Under the pieces are notes generated by a model. The model saw only the letters and a list, made by a program, of their open reading frames with translations, ran no database searches and had not been told where the DNA came from. Shown in pieces: positions 51,074 to 59,909 of a DNA stretch of 59,938 bases. Numbering within the stretch: position 1 is the first letter of the stretch; every line of letters starts with the position of its first letter. The stretch comes from Bacteroidaceae bacterium (GTDB taxonomy: Bacteria; Bacteroidota; Bacteroidia; Bacteroidales; Bacteroidaceae). Location of the stretch: NCBI GenBank assembly GCA_017548075.1, contig JAFYNL010000051.1:1-59938 (forward strand), written 5' to 3'. The position numbers were made by a program, and so were the translations under genes.

Positions 51074-53164
51074 TTATTTCAGATAATATAGCGGTTTGAT
51101 GTTGGAGGCAGGTTGCAACGAGGAAACCTTGCTTTTGCCGAGAGGCGCGATGCGGAGGTTGTCGAAATAGGGCGTGCTGACATGCTTCTTTCCAAGCAGT
51201 GCGATGAGTCCTGCCATGCCTTTCTTGTAATGGTCGGAAGTGGCGCTAACCACCTCTGCGCCATCCACGTAGCCTATAATCTTGTCGCCCTCGAACCGCA
51301 GCTTCAGGTTGTGCCATTGAAGGGCAGTAACACCTTCTGCCTGCGCTGTGTCCAAAGTATATTCGCCTCCTATCTCAACATCCTTACGAGCGAGTATAGC
51401 TTCCTGCTGCTCTTTGTCGCCAATAAGTTCCTTCTGGTCGCGCTTGCCTCGGGTGATGACAAGCGAGCAGGTGCCCTTCTCGTCAAGTTTCAGATAGTAG
51501 CCCTTGGCCCATATGCCATAGCCGGAGCCCACGTCGCAAAGACGTCCCATAAGGCCTGCCTCGTCTCCTGGGTTCAAATAGACATCAGCACTTACCTCAT
51601 AATCTCTCCAAGCGGAATCGCCCAGGATGGTATAGTGATGCCATTCGGGAGCCCAGCTCAGCGTATGCTCGCCCACTGTCTGACGGATGCACAATCCTTT
51701 GCTGTCAGGACGTTCCACCAGCTCATAGGCTCCGATGAGGTCGGCCAGATAATGCGGCAGATAGCCCCACTCCCCCGGTTTGCTGTAGCCTTCGAAGTCG
51801 TCCTCGTAAGGCAAGGGGAAAGGCTTCGATGCAGGGACGTTTGCGAAAGTGCCCTTTTGCTGACCTGTGGTCGTGGAGAGGGAATAGACAGTACGGGGCT
51901 GCAGGGTGATGGTGAACTTGCCGCCCTTCGGCGTGATGTCCTGCTGGCGCACGAACTGCTGCTGCGCGTTGCTCAGCCATACACAGAGAGGCTTCCGTCC
52001 TATCTTCTTGTCGAGGAACAACTCGACGGTCTGCGCCTCCTTTGCTTCTTTGGTCTCGAAGATAACGCTATAGTCGTTGGTGGCCGGATTGCGCAAAGTG
52101 ACCATCGAACCCCCGCCATCGAGCTTGCGGCAGCCCTCATCCACGTATTGCCACCCGACCTCGCAGAACTGACCGTAATGGGCATAACCCCATAGTGCCT
52201 CGCGTACCTCGTAATGCCCGCTCCAAGGCTCGCGAGCGAGAAGCATGGCAGGGTCGCAGCTATAGGGTTCCAGGGGATAGACGCCAGCGATGTCGTACCA
52301 GTTGATGATGCGCGTGGCACCGCTGATGATGTAATTCTCGTTGAAGCACTTCACGATGCTGATGAGGCAGTCGAAGCCCTTGAGATAGACGTGGTCCTCG
52401 CTGTTCCAAATGGGTTTGCCCATGGCTTCTGCAGCATCGCGCTGTTCTCTTGTCAAAGGTATCTCGCTATAAGTGTGGGCGCAGACTGCATCGAGGGCAT
52501 CGGCCAGCTCCTTATCTTCCTGCATGGCTCCCAGAAACTCCATCTTCCTGTCGCCCCAATTGCCAAAGCCGTGAAGCTTAACGTTCCTGAAGCCTCGCTC
52601 GTTCATGGCTCGACGCAGATGTTTGGCGAAGTCGCCGCTCCAGCCTTTTTCGTTGTGACAGCCGAGAGCATCAAGCTCAAGGTCATGCACCTCGCGCAAG
52701 CCCCTCAACCAAGCAATATAGTAATCAACCATATCGTCCGACCAGAAGTTACCTACCCAAGCCGGCGCGCTCCAAGCCGTTGCATCCAAAGCCAGTTTAT
52801 GGTTACGCTCTTGAGCTTCGTGCATCACCCACCAGGTATAGCCTCGCAGGAAGTCGTAGTCGCCGCGATAGTGGCTGTGCGATGGCATAGAGCCCTGCGT
52901 GCTGTTGCCGTCACCGGGAATCTCGACCAGCAGGGCACTGACACTCGCTCCAAATTTCGGTTTATACACCATATCCATAATCTGCGAGCGCTGCGGCTCG
53001 GGATAATCCTTGAGCAGGACAGACGTCGCACCGCCGCCATTGACGGCTCCTATGCCATCGAAGCGCTTGCCTTGTTGAGTCTTGGTAATGCATATGACCT
53101 GCGTGCCAGCTGCAGCGGTCGCAGCCAACGCCATCAAAAGTGTCGATATAAAAAACTTTCTCAT
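51074..53164 (-). CDS. secreted GH59 galactosidase (galactocerebrosidase-like)
   Basis: 696 residues with signal peptide (MRKFFISTLLMALAATAAAG). FDGIGAVNGGGATSVLLKDY, PKFGASVSALLVEIPGDGNS and EPWSGHYEVREALWGYAHYG closely match the galactocerebrosidase family. The catalytic pair is placed in CHNEKGWSG (acid/base Glu) and WNSEDHVYLKG (nucleophile Glu). A C-terminal lectin-like sandwich (about 470-680; VSADVYLNPGDEAGLMGRLC) follows. Family members are beta-galactosidases of glycolipids, and bacterial relatives act on galactans. Substrate here unknown; the neighbours GH27 and GH16 suggest a galactose-rich polymer or lipid. Confidence 0.9.
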   Translation of the reverse strand: MRKFFISTLLMALAATAAAGTQVICITKTQQGKRFDGIGAVNGGGATSVLLKDYPEPQRSQIMDMVYKPKFGASVSALLVEIPGDGNSTQGSMPSHSHYRGDYDFLRGYTWWVMHEAQERNHKLALDATAWSAPAWVGNFWSDDMVDYYIAWLRGLREVHDLELDALGCHNEKGWSGDFAKHLRRAMNERGFRNVKLHGFGNWGDRKMEFLGAMQEDKELADALDAVCAHTYSEIPLTREQRDAAEAMGKPIWNSEDHVYLKGFDCLISIVKCFNENYIISGATRIINWYDIAGVYPLEPYSCDPAMLLAREPWSGHYEVREALWGYAHYGQFCEVGWQYVDEGCRKLDGGGSMVTLRNPATNDYSVIFETKEAKEAQTVELFLDKKIGRKPLCVWLSNAQQQFVRQQDITPKGGKFTITLQPRTVYSLSTTTGQQKGTFANVPASKPFPLPYEDDFEGYSKPGEWGYLPHYLADLIGAYELVERPDSKGLCIRQTVGEHTLSWAPEWHHYTILGDSAWRDYEVSADVYLNPGDEAGLMGRLCDVGSGYGIWAKGYYLKLDEKGTCSLVITRGKRDQKELIGDKEQQEAILARKDVEIGGEYTLDTAQAEGVTALQWHNLKLRFEGDKIIGYVDGAEVVSATSDHYKKGMAGLIALLGKKHVSTPYFDNLRIAPLGKSKVSSLQPASNIKPLYYLK

Positions 53165-53173
53165 ACCTTATTA

Positions 53174-53902
53174 TTATTCATCCGGTTGCTGACCATCGTG
53201 AGCCTTCCAGGCGCATTCGGTTATCTTCATGCCGGTAAAGACTGCCGTAAAGGAAGACTCTTCTGGCGAACAAGCATAAATGCCGAAGCTTATCTCATCG
53301 GCACCAGCATACATGTGGCAGATGCGCATCTGACTGAAATCAATGCCGTTGGTGGAACACTCGATGCAGTAGTCATCCTCTCGACGGGATAAACGATACC
53401 ACATGGTCTTCACGTCGGCAGGGATAGCCGTTGTTGCCCAATCGGAGTAGCCATTGTTCGTGGCCACGCTTCCCAAATGCTGAAACTTGTCGTTCTCGTA
53501 TTCCACAGATCCCTTCAGCCAATTCTCGCTGTCGAGGTACATCACGATACCGCATTGGTCAAAGCGCTGATGGCTCTGGGTAAAGTCTGTCTTCACCACA
53601 AAGCTGAAGAACTTCTCGCGCGTCTTCATCTGCAGGACAGGGGCATTGTCGTTCTGGAAGTGATAGTACGTACGTTGCCAGAGATCGGTGTGCGGTGCAG
53701 TGGTGATAAGTATGGTGTCGTCCTTCACCTCATATCCACCTGGTTCCCTTATCCACTGAAAGCTGTTCAGATCAATGCGCCCACTATCTGCAAGGGACAC
53801 TTTCACGTTATCAATAAAATCCACTGTAGTTTCATTCTGGATTTTCTGCTTGCAACTTATGAGTAAGCTGAAACATATTAAGGAAAAGATAATTTTCATC
53901 AT
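53174..53902 (-). CDS. DUF1349-like lectin-fold lipoprotein
   Basis: 242 residues. Lipobox LISC with Cys17. The body resembles DUF1349/concanavalin-like sandwiches: FSFVVKTDFTQSHQRFDQCG, IVMYLDSENWLKGSVEYEND, WYRLSRREDDYCIECSTNG, and MRICHMYAGADEISFGIYAC. These often bind glycans or are fused to glycosidases. It lies 9 nt upstream of the GH59 gene, in the same operon, and may dock substrate for it (inference). Confidence 0.85.
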   Translation of the reverse strand: MMKIIFSLICFSLLISCKQKIQNETTVDFIDNVKVSLADSGRIDLNSFQWIREPGGYEVKDDTILITTAPHTDLWQRTYYHFQNDNAPVLQMKTREKFFSFVVKTDFTQSHQRFDQCGIVMYLDSENWLKGSVEYENDKFQHLGSVATNNGYSDWATTAIPADVKTMWYRLSRREDDYCIECSTNGIDFSQMRICHMYAGADEISFGIYACSPEESSFTAVFTGMKITECAWKAHDGQQPDE

Positions 53903-53905
53903 ATT

Positions 53906-54604
53906 CTACCTGATAAAATGCATGGGTTGCCATTCTTCGCGCTTGGGATAGTCGGGATTACCGTCGGCATGAATCTTCTTCAGCAGCCAGGCCATGTTGT
54001 TGGCCATCGTGCGCATGGTCTGCATTCCCTCGGTATCAAGTGCTGCCTGACCTTCCTCGCGACCATAGACGATGTTCCAGTACTGGGACGTCACAACAGG
54101 CATGTTCATCATCTCAAAAGGCATGTTCATCGTTTGGATAGCTGCCGTAGCACCACCTCGACGACAGACGCAGACGGCTGCGGCAGGCTTGTTCTCTGCC
54201 TTGGCTCTAGCCGAGAAGAACATGCGCTGGATGAGTGACAGCACCGAGCCATTGGGCTGCCCATAATAGACAGGAGAACCCACTATCAAAGCATCTGCCT
54301 CTCCCAACTTCTCGGAGATGCGGTTGCAGATGTCATCATCGAACACGCAACGCCCGAGTTGCTTTGTCAGGCACTGTCCACAAGCGATGCAGCCACGCAC
54401 GGGCTTCACGCCAATCTGTACAATCTCAGTCTCTATTCCTTGCTGCTCTAAGGTCTTTGCAGCCTCGCTCAATGCCAGAAATGTATTGCCATTCTTACGC
54501 GGGCTACCGTTTATCAACAGGACTTTGCACTTCGTGCGAACATCCTTACACTCGGTAGAATTGGAGCAAGCACCATTCTGTTCTCGTTTAATCGAATCTT
54601 TCAT
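53906..54604 (-). CDS. flavodoxin-family NAD(P)H-dependent FMN oxidoreductase
   Basis: 232 residues. CKVLLINGSPRKNGNTFLAL is the FMN-phosphate loop, and VRGCIACGQCLTKQLGRCVF is the Cys-rich insertion of iron-sulfur flavoproteins and related reductases. IVGSPVYYGQPNGSVLSLIQ completes the FMN site. An N-terminal extension with Cys residues precedes the fold; the true start could be downstream. No signal peptide. It sits 3 nt after the DUF1349 gene within the same operon. Role perhaps redox supply or detoxification; unproven. Confidence 0.87.
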   Translation of the reverse strand: MKDSIKREQNGACSNSTECKDVRTKCKVLLINGSPRKNGNTFLALSEAAKTLEQQGIETEIVQIGVKPVRGCIACGQCLTKQLGRCVFDDDICNRISEKLGEADALIVGSPVYYGQPNGSVLSLIQRMFFSARAKAENKPAAAVCVCRRGGATAAIQTMNMPFEMMNMPVVTSQYWNIVYGREEGQAALDTEGMQTMRTMANNMAWLLKKIHADGNPDYPKREEWQPMHFIR

Positions 54605-54611
54605 AATCTGT

Positions 54612-55634
54612 TTAATCTTCTATATTTACCAATGTATACTTGCGGCACCCGAGTCCTATTTTCTCTGCATGCTCGATGGTATGGATGCCATGCTGCTGGT
54701 CGATTCGGCTTAACAGGTCGGTGGGGTCGTTCTTTGCCGTCACCTGCTGGTTGTTGATGATGTCGATACAAGCCTGGTCGAGGGCAACGGGGTCGGTACT
54801 GGCCAAGATGCCATAGTCTTCGAGTTTAACGGGCTCGGGATGGTCCACGCAGTCGCAGTCAATAGACATATTGTTCATCACCGAAATATAAATGATGCCC
54901 TGCTTTTCGTTAAAGTAATCTACTACGGCCTGCGCAGCGGCTGCCATGCTCTCAAGGAATCCATCTTGGTCGCCGATGTACTCAGGTGTCCAGAGCTTCT
55001 CCATATCGAGCTTCTCCATCTTGCCTGCAGAGTGGATATAGGCCTTGCCGTTCTGACTGGCACATCCGATGGAGAGGTTCTTCAACGCACCGCCATAACC
55101 GCCCATGGGATGTCCCTTGAAGTGATTGAGAGCAATCATGAAGTCGTAGTTAGCCATGTGAGCCCCCACAATGTCGTACCTCAGGTGCGTCGAATCCTGT
55201 ACAGGGATCCGCATTTCACCCTCCTCGTCCATGATATCGACCTTGAACATTGGCGTGAATCCATGCCGCTCGATGACTTTCCAGTGGTTGGCAGAATTGT
55301 TGCGGTCATCCTGTTCGTCTTCAGGCGCATTGCCATAGGCAGTATTGCACTCCACGATGGTGCCATCTACTTCGAATATGAGTCCATTAATAAGCTCGGG
55401 CTTCAGGTAGTTGGGATTTGAGCCTTCACCTGTGCTCATCTTGACGGCTACACGTCCTGTGGCTGGGACACCCAGAGCCTTGTATATTCTCACTAACGAC
55501 TCAGGGTTGATCTCCCTGGTCAGATAAACCGTTGGGGTACACTTGCTTTCCATTATATTCTCTTTTTGATTGTTTTGCTGCGTACATGCTGTCATAATCA
55601 GTAGCGCACAAATTGATAATAATGTCTTTTTCAT
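54612..55634 (-). CDS. DUF362-domain lipoprotein
   Basis: 340 residues from the Met at 55634 (MKKTLLSICALLIMTAC, lipobox Cys17); the upstream Met at 55709 adds an implausible leader. DUF362 marks: VAVKMSTGEGSNPNYLKPEL, VGAHMANYDFMIALNHFKGH, GGYGGALKNLSIGCASQNGK and ILASTDPVALDQACIDIINN. In cytoplasmic relatives the domain is joined to a ferredoxin-like iron-sulfur module, which is absent here. Function unknown; reported contexts are redox proteins. Neighbour of FMN reductase (7-nt gap), which suits a redox link. Confidence 0.85.
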   Translation of the reverse strand: MKKTLLSICALLIMTACTQQNNQKENIMESKCTPTVYLTREINPESLVRIYKALGVPATGRVAVKMSTGEGSNPNYLKPELINGLIFEVDGTIVECNTAYGNAPEDEQDDRNNSANHWKVIERHGFTPMFKVDIMDEEGEMRIPVQDSTHLRYDIVGAHMANYDFMIALNHFKGHPMGGYGGALKNLSIGCASQNGKAYIHSAGKMEKLDMEKLWTPEYIGDQDGFLESMAAAAQAVVDYFNEKQGIIYISVMNNMSIDCDCVDHPEPVKLEDYGILASTDPVALDQACIDIINNQQVTAKNDPTDLLSRIDQQHGIHTIEHAEKIGLGCRKYTLVNIED

Positions 55635-55657
55635 TTTATCATATTTACTATATAATG

Positions 55658-56596
55658 TTATAGGAAACGATAACTTACGAATGCCAGGCGACGGTTGTCG
55701 GGTGCCCATGAATTTGTGTTGATGGTTCCCTGACCACCGAAGAGTTTTGTAATCAGTTTGGGCTTTCCGCCTTTAGCAGGCATTATCCAAAGCTCAACAT
55801 TCTTGTTGGCGAGATGCTGGTCGGGTTCCAAGTCTCCTTTATGATACGTAATATAGATGACACGCTTCCCATTGGGACTGACGTGAGGGAACCATGCATT
55901 TCGGTCTTCGTGATAGGTCATTTGCTTCTGCTCCGAGCCGTCGGCTTTCATGCGCCACACCTGCATCAAATCAGAACGAACGCTATTGAACCAGATATAT
56001 TTACCATCAGGACTGTACTCCGGTCCGTCATCCAATCCGGGAGCATCGGTCAGTTGTACTTCTTTGCCGCCATTAACGGGAATGGTATAGATGTCGGCTC
56101 CCTTCTCATAGTCACGGAAAGCGCAATAAGCCAAGGTCTTGCCGTTGGGACTCCAGCCATGAAGGTATGATGGGGATTTAGGCGTTACCTTACGAGGAGT
56201 GCCTCCATCGACAGGAAGCACATAGACATAAGAAGACCAACCCGAAGGGGAGTTATCTGCTGAACTTATTGCCAGCCATTTGCCATCGGCAGAGAGAACA
56301 TGGTCGTTGTTGCAACGGCTTATGGGATGGGTGTTTACCACTTGCGGCTCACCCTTGCCCTCAACGTCAATCTTGTAGATTAACCCGCCTGAGTTGTAAT
56401 ACAACCACTTCCCATCCTTAGTCCAGTTGGGAGCTTCAATAAGATAGTCGAACTCCTTGACGATGGTACGTTTACCTGTTTTTGTGTCAAGAACCTCTAG
56501 AATACTTGTCACACCACTCTGCTGTGCCTGAATGCCTGTTGTCATGCAAAGCATCAATAGACATAAGATAATGTATGGTATGTGTGCTCTTCTCAT
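55658..56596 (-). CDS. secreted TolB-like beta-propeller protein
   Basis: 312 residues with signal peptide (MRRAHIPYIILCLLMLCMTT). Six or so blades with TolB repeats: APNWTKDGKWLYYNSGGLIY, VLSADGKWLAISSADNS, SPNGKTLAYCAFRDY, YSPDGKYIWFNSVRSDLM, and SPNGKRVIYITYHK. Probably a binding or scaffold module, as with the propeller at 21207. The next gene starts 23 nt after the stop, suggesting one operon. Confidence 0.85.
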   Translation of the reverse strand: MRRAHIPYIILCLLMLCMTTGIQAQQSGVTSILEVLDTKTGKRTIVKEFDYLIEAPNWTKDGKWLYYNSGGLIYKIDVEGKGEPQVVNTHPISRCNNDHVLSADGKWLAISSADNSPSGWSSYVYVLPVDGGTPRKVTPKSPSYLHGWSPNGKTLAYCAFRDYEKGADIYTIPVNGGKEVQLTDAPGLDDGPEYSPDGKYIWFNSVRSDLMQVWRMKADGSEQKQMTYHEDRNAWFPHVSPNGKRVIYITYHKGDLEPDQHLANKNVELWIMPAKGGKPKLITKLFGGQGTINTNSWAPDNRRLAFVSYRFL

Positions 56597-56675
56597 AATC
56601 TGTTTAATGGTTTTTCCCTTCGTAAAGGTACGAATTCTTTTTGAGTTTCTTAAATCCTATATGATATTCTATTTA

Positions 56676-57884
56676 CTATCTTTCGAAGACGCGAACGTAG
56701 TCCACATACATTTCCGAAGTGTTATTGTAACGCTCTAGATTGATTTTCCAACCGCTGGAGCCACCGATGGCATAGTTGATAAGCAGGACGTGGGGCTGCT
56801 GGTAGGAATAGCTGTTGGTGGGGTGACTCCACACGACTTCATCGTCTAGATAATAGGTGGTTGTCTCTTTTTCAATCAAAAGGCCATAGGTATGGAAAGT
56901 CTGACTCCATGAGGTTCCCAGCCTGCCCTTTGTCATCTCGATGAGCTTGCCCGGATGCCTGAGCGGTTCACCCTGCGCATCTTTCTGCCCCCAGAAGTGA
57001 GACGTCACATGATAGCCCGTATTGCTGGGATTGCCTTCACCCCACCCTCCGTAGGCTTCGAGGATGTCCAGTTCGTCACCTTCGCCTCGATGAATGTTGG
57101 TAATCGTCCAGAATGCAGGCCATGTGCCAGGCGCAGAGTGAGCCACCAGGCGGCATTCCATATAGCAGGGAGGAGTGGCACGAAAGCCTTTGCCATCCAT
57201 ATCTACGGTAGCTATCAGGCCAGTGCTTCCACGAGAAGCCTCGGCCTTGTGTGCACGTATGATTAAATAGGTATCTCTTTGCCTGAAAGGATTCTGTGAG
57301 CCTTCAGGGTCGCTGAATGGCCAGCCGCTAAAGTCCCCGAACGTAGGTTTGTGGGCATTGTATCGAGTTCCCCTTCCGTCGCGGGAGATAGACAGTGGAC
57401 CATCGAAATCGTCGCTGAACACCAGTTGCATATCTCTCGCTGCCGAAGGGATGGTATCTGGAATACCGCCTGTTGTTGCCCTTCCCTTCGTATTGTAGAG
57501 TTGCAGCTCATATAAGTCTCGTTCACCAGCCTCGTTGTTGCCGGTAATCTGAATCGTCAGCGGTCCGTGCGGAAGCTTCTTCGCATTCAGCCAGAATGAA
57601 CCTTCTCCATCTTTATTGAGCTTTATTCCTTTGGGCGTTAGCACCAGCTTCTGTGGAATTCTTTCATCAGCCACATAGCATTGAGCTTTCAACTGCTTCA
57701 TTCCTTTTGCCTCCAAGTTGACCTTCACCCGCCCATTGACATCGGAACACGGAGCAGGGGAAAGCACCTTAATGGACTCCACCCACCGAGTAGCCTTATC
57801 CTGTGCCGATACTCTGGCGGAACATAGCAGCACAATTAATAAGAAGAAGCCTTGCAACAACTGTTTATACTCTTCCTTGGCCAT
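56676..57884 (-). CDS. secreted GH16 endo-beta-glycanase
   Basis: 402 residues with a long N-terminal helix/signal region (GFFLLIVLLCSARVSAQ). An Ig-like domain (about 30-130) precedes a GH16 jelly roll. EGDELDILEAYGGWG carries the E-x-D-x-x-E catalytic core; PGTWPAFWTITNIHRG and HTYGLLIEKETTTYYLDDEV are further marks. Family members cut beta-1,3/1,4-glucans, agarose, porphyran or carrageenan. Together with GH27 and GH59 a galactan is the likeliest target, by inference. It lies 10 nt after the GH27 gene. Confidence 0.88.
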   Translation of the reverse strand: MAKEEYKQLLQGFFLLIVLLCSARVSAQDKATRWVESIKVLSPAPCSDVNGRVKVNLEAKGMKQLKAQCYVADERIPQKLVLTPKGIKLNKDGEGSFWLNAKKLPHGPLTIQITGNNEAGERDLYELQLYNTKGRATTGGIPDTIPSAARDMQLVFSDDFDGPLSISRDGRGTRYNAHKPTFGDFSGWPFSDPEGSQNPFRQRDTYLIIRAHKAEASRGSTGLIATVDMDGKGFRATPPCYMECRLVAHSAPGTWPAFWTITNIHRGEGDELDILEAYGGWGEGNPSNTGYHVTSHFWGQKDAQGEPLRHPGKLIEMTKGRLGTSWSQTFHTYGLLIEKETTTYYLDDEVVWSHPTNSYSYQQPHVLLINYAIGGSSGWKINLERYNNTSEMYVDYVRVFER

Positions 57885-57894
57885 GGGCTTATGG

Positions 57895-59556
57895 TTATTC
57901 TTGTGTAGTCGTGATGATTCGCTCTACTCCTCGCGCAGATTCAACGATACGGCGATGCGGGTTGCCGGGATAGAACTTCAAGAGCACTACGCCGTGCGGG
58001 TTCACTTCGGTGTCGAAGCGTTCTTTGGCATCGATGGTCTTGAGGTCCTGCTGCCGCCAAACGTCGCGGATGGTCTGTGGCGCGCGCATACCGAGGGAAT
58101 GAGGAATGAAGCCGATGGTTTGCGGTTTGTCCGTGAGGTTGAAGAGACCAACAGCCATAGAGCCGTCCTCCAGTTGCTTGACATATGTGACATAGTCCTT
58201 GCTTCTGTAGCGGGGATAGGCCTGAATGCCCAACGGGTCTTGGTTGATGTCGTTGACCTCGTTGTTGCAAAGCAGGCTGATGGTGAACGGGTCGAGCTGT
58301 GACATGTCGCACCCGATGAGCATCGGAGAGGCCAGCAATGCCCAGAGCGAGATATGCGTGTACTGCTCGTCGGGAGTCAAGCGGGTATAGTGCAGGTTAG
58401 GCCCCCAACCCACCATTCCGAGGACAAGCATGTCGGCATCTGCCCAATGGCCGGGACGATTGAAGCTAATCCACATGTCCTGTCCCTCGAAGCCAATCTT
58501 GGACATGCTCTCCCAATTGTCGCGGATGTCGCCCGTAGTGCGGTAACAGTTAGACTTCTCTAGCCAGACAGGAGCCGAACCGTAGGGCGCTGAGTTTGAG
58601 AGACTGAGGATGATGTCGCGCCCTGTGGCATGCAAGGCATCCCACATCTCTGTAGTGTGGGCGTAGTCGTTGGGATTCCAGTCGTATTTCAAGTAGTCCA
58701 CACCCCAGTCAGCCCACTGGCGGGCGTCGTTCTCTGCGAAGGAATACATACCGAGGTACCAGTGTTCTCTGCGGGCTTCCTTATCGTCGGGCTGGAAGTA
58801 GCGATAGTTTTCGTCATGCTTGCCTTCCTTAATCCAATCGTAAGTGCCATCGGGGTTATCGGAATAGCTGCCGATGTGTCCTGCATAAGTTCCGACCCAC
58901 GGGCCAGAGTAGATGCCCAACTTCAGTCCCCAGGCATGAAGCGAGTCAGCCAGCTGCTGCATGGCGGGGAACTTGTCGTTGGGCTGTATGCCATTATGCT
59001 TCTCGCCACGAATGCCCTGCCATCCGTCATCGATATTGATGTAGGTCCATCCGTAGTTCACGAGTCCTTTCTCGACCATAGCTCGTGCGGAACTCATCAC
59101 TTTCTCCTGGCTAACGCTTCTGCCCCAGCAGTTCCAGGAGTTCCAACCCATAGGCGGAGTCAAAGCAATAGTGTTGCCAATCTCGATACGCAGGTCGCGC
59201 TCGGCTTTTCCAAGGGAGTTGGTAGCATAGAGCTTGACCTTATAAGTGCCAGCCCGCTTCACTCGTCCCGTGATGTGACCGGTCTGCTTATCCAGTTTCA
59301 ATCCCTTCGGAAGTCCTGTGGCCTCGAAGGTCATCGGACGCTCGCCAGTTGCAGCGATACAATAGAAGAAAGGAGCGCCAGGAGTTGCACCGAAGACTTT
59401 TGCGCTGTTGATGCGTGGTGCCTTTGGAGCAGGCGGGGTGAGGATGTAGGCACTATAGTCGGGAATCACTGTTGATGGCTGTGCGCTGACAGACATTCTG
59501 CTAAGACCGCTAATGAGGACAGCGGCAATGATGATGAGATACTTTTTCATTTGCAT
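57895..59556 (-). CDS. secreted GH27 alpha-galactosidase with N-terminal Ig-like domain
   Basis: 553 residues with signal peptide (MQMKKYLIIIAAVLISGLSR; Met1 or Met3). A He_PIG-type Ig domain comes first (about 30-135; GLPKGLKLDKQTGHITGRV). The GH27 barrel follows: LTPPMGWNSWNCWGRSVSQE, TYINIDDGWQGIRGEKHNG, GVDYLKYDWNPN (nucleophile Asp), TTGDIRDNWESM (acid/base Asp) and ISFNRPGHWADADMLVLGMV. Removes terminal alpha-galactose. First gene of the GH cluster, with a conserved promoter upstream. Confidence 0.93.
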   Translation of the reverse strand: MQMKKYLIIIAAVLISGLSRMSVSAQPSTVIPDYSAYILTPPAPKAPRINSAKVFGATPGAPFFYCIAATGERPMTFEATGLPKGLKLDKQTGHITGRVKRAGTYKVKLYATNSLGKAERDLRIEIGNTIALTPPMGWNSWNCWGRSVSQEKVMSSARAMVEKGLVNYGWTYINIDDGWQGIRGEKHNGIQPNDKFPAMQQLADSLHAWGLKLGIYSGPWVGTYAGHIGSYSDNPDGTYDWIKEGKHDENYRYFQPDDKEARREHWYLGMYSFAENDARQWADWGVDYLKYDWNPNDYAHTTEMWDALHATGRDIILSLSNSAPYGSAPVWLEKSNCYRTTGDIRDNWESMSKIGFEGQDMWISFNRPGHWADADMLVLGMVGWGPNLHYTRLTPDEQYTHISLWALLASPMLIGCDMSQLDPFTISLLCNNEVNDINQDPLGIQAYPRYRSKDYVTYVKQLEDGSMAVGLFNLTDKPQTIGFIPHSLGMRAPQTIRDVWRQQDLKTIDAKERFDTEVNPHGVVLLKFYPGNPHRRIVESARGVERIITTTQE

Positions 59557-59624
59557 ACATGAAAACTTTATGAGTTGGATCTAATTATTGAGTTTTTTCA
59601 TCACAGATAATATGTACTCCGCTA

Positions 59625-59656
59625 CAAAGTTACGGATAAGTGAAGACAATACAAAA
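59625..59656 (-). promoter_or_regulatory. GH27-cluster promoter with conserved spacer
   Basis: On the minus strand TTTTG, 19 nt (TATTGTCTTCACTTATCCG), TAACTTTG. Spacer and boxes match those in front of the MBL gene, aroC and lysS. Confidence 0.8.
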
Positions 59657-59682
59657 TAAATTCACTTATTTTTATTGTTGAA

Positions 59683-59722
59683 CGCGGAGGACTCCGGCTT
59701 TGCCACCTGAGCTACCAGCGAA
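59683..59722 (-). other. tRNA 5'-half-like remnant
   Basis: The minus strand reads CGCTGGTAGCTCAGGTGGCA then AAGCCGGAGTCCTCCGC, like the acceptor end and D arm of a tRNA. There is no T arm, no variable arm and no CCA end, so this is not a functional tRNA. It is embedded between copies of the promoter-repeat text. Confidence 0.4.
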
Positions 59723-59833
59723 GAACTTCGACAAAGTCAAAGGTACAACTTTTAATTCAAAACAACTAACTTAATAATTCAAAAAGCTAAAAAGTACAAA
59801 AAGACGAGCTAAGAACAATTATTTTCTTCATTA

Positions 59834-59867
59834 TTTTGCTCAATTATAAAATATTTTTGTACCTTTG
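59834..59867 (+). promoter_or_regulatory. promoter near right edge
   Basis: TTTTG (59834-59838), 21 nt, TACCTTTG (59860-59867), followed by a 42-nt A-rich leader and an ATG at 59910. Confidence 0.55.
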
Positions 59868-59909
59868 CACTCGGATTCAATTAAAAACCTAAGTTTAGGA
59901 AGCTAAAAA

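Noticed and set aside
47457-59556. SusCD-type polysaccharide utilisation locus
   Set aside because: No SusC or SusD protein, TonB box or ECF/anti-sigma or hybrid regulator is present.
59683-59722. Functional tRNA gene
   Set aside because: Lacks anticodon loop of proper size, T arm and 3' acceptor strand.
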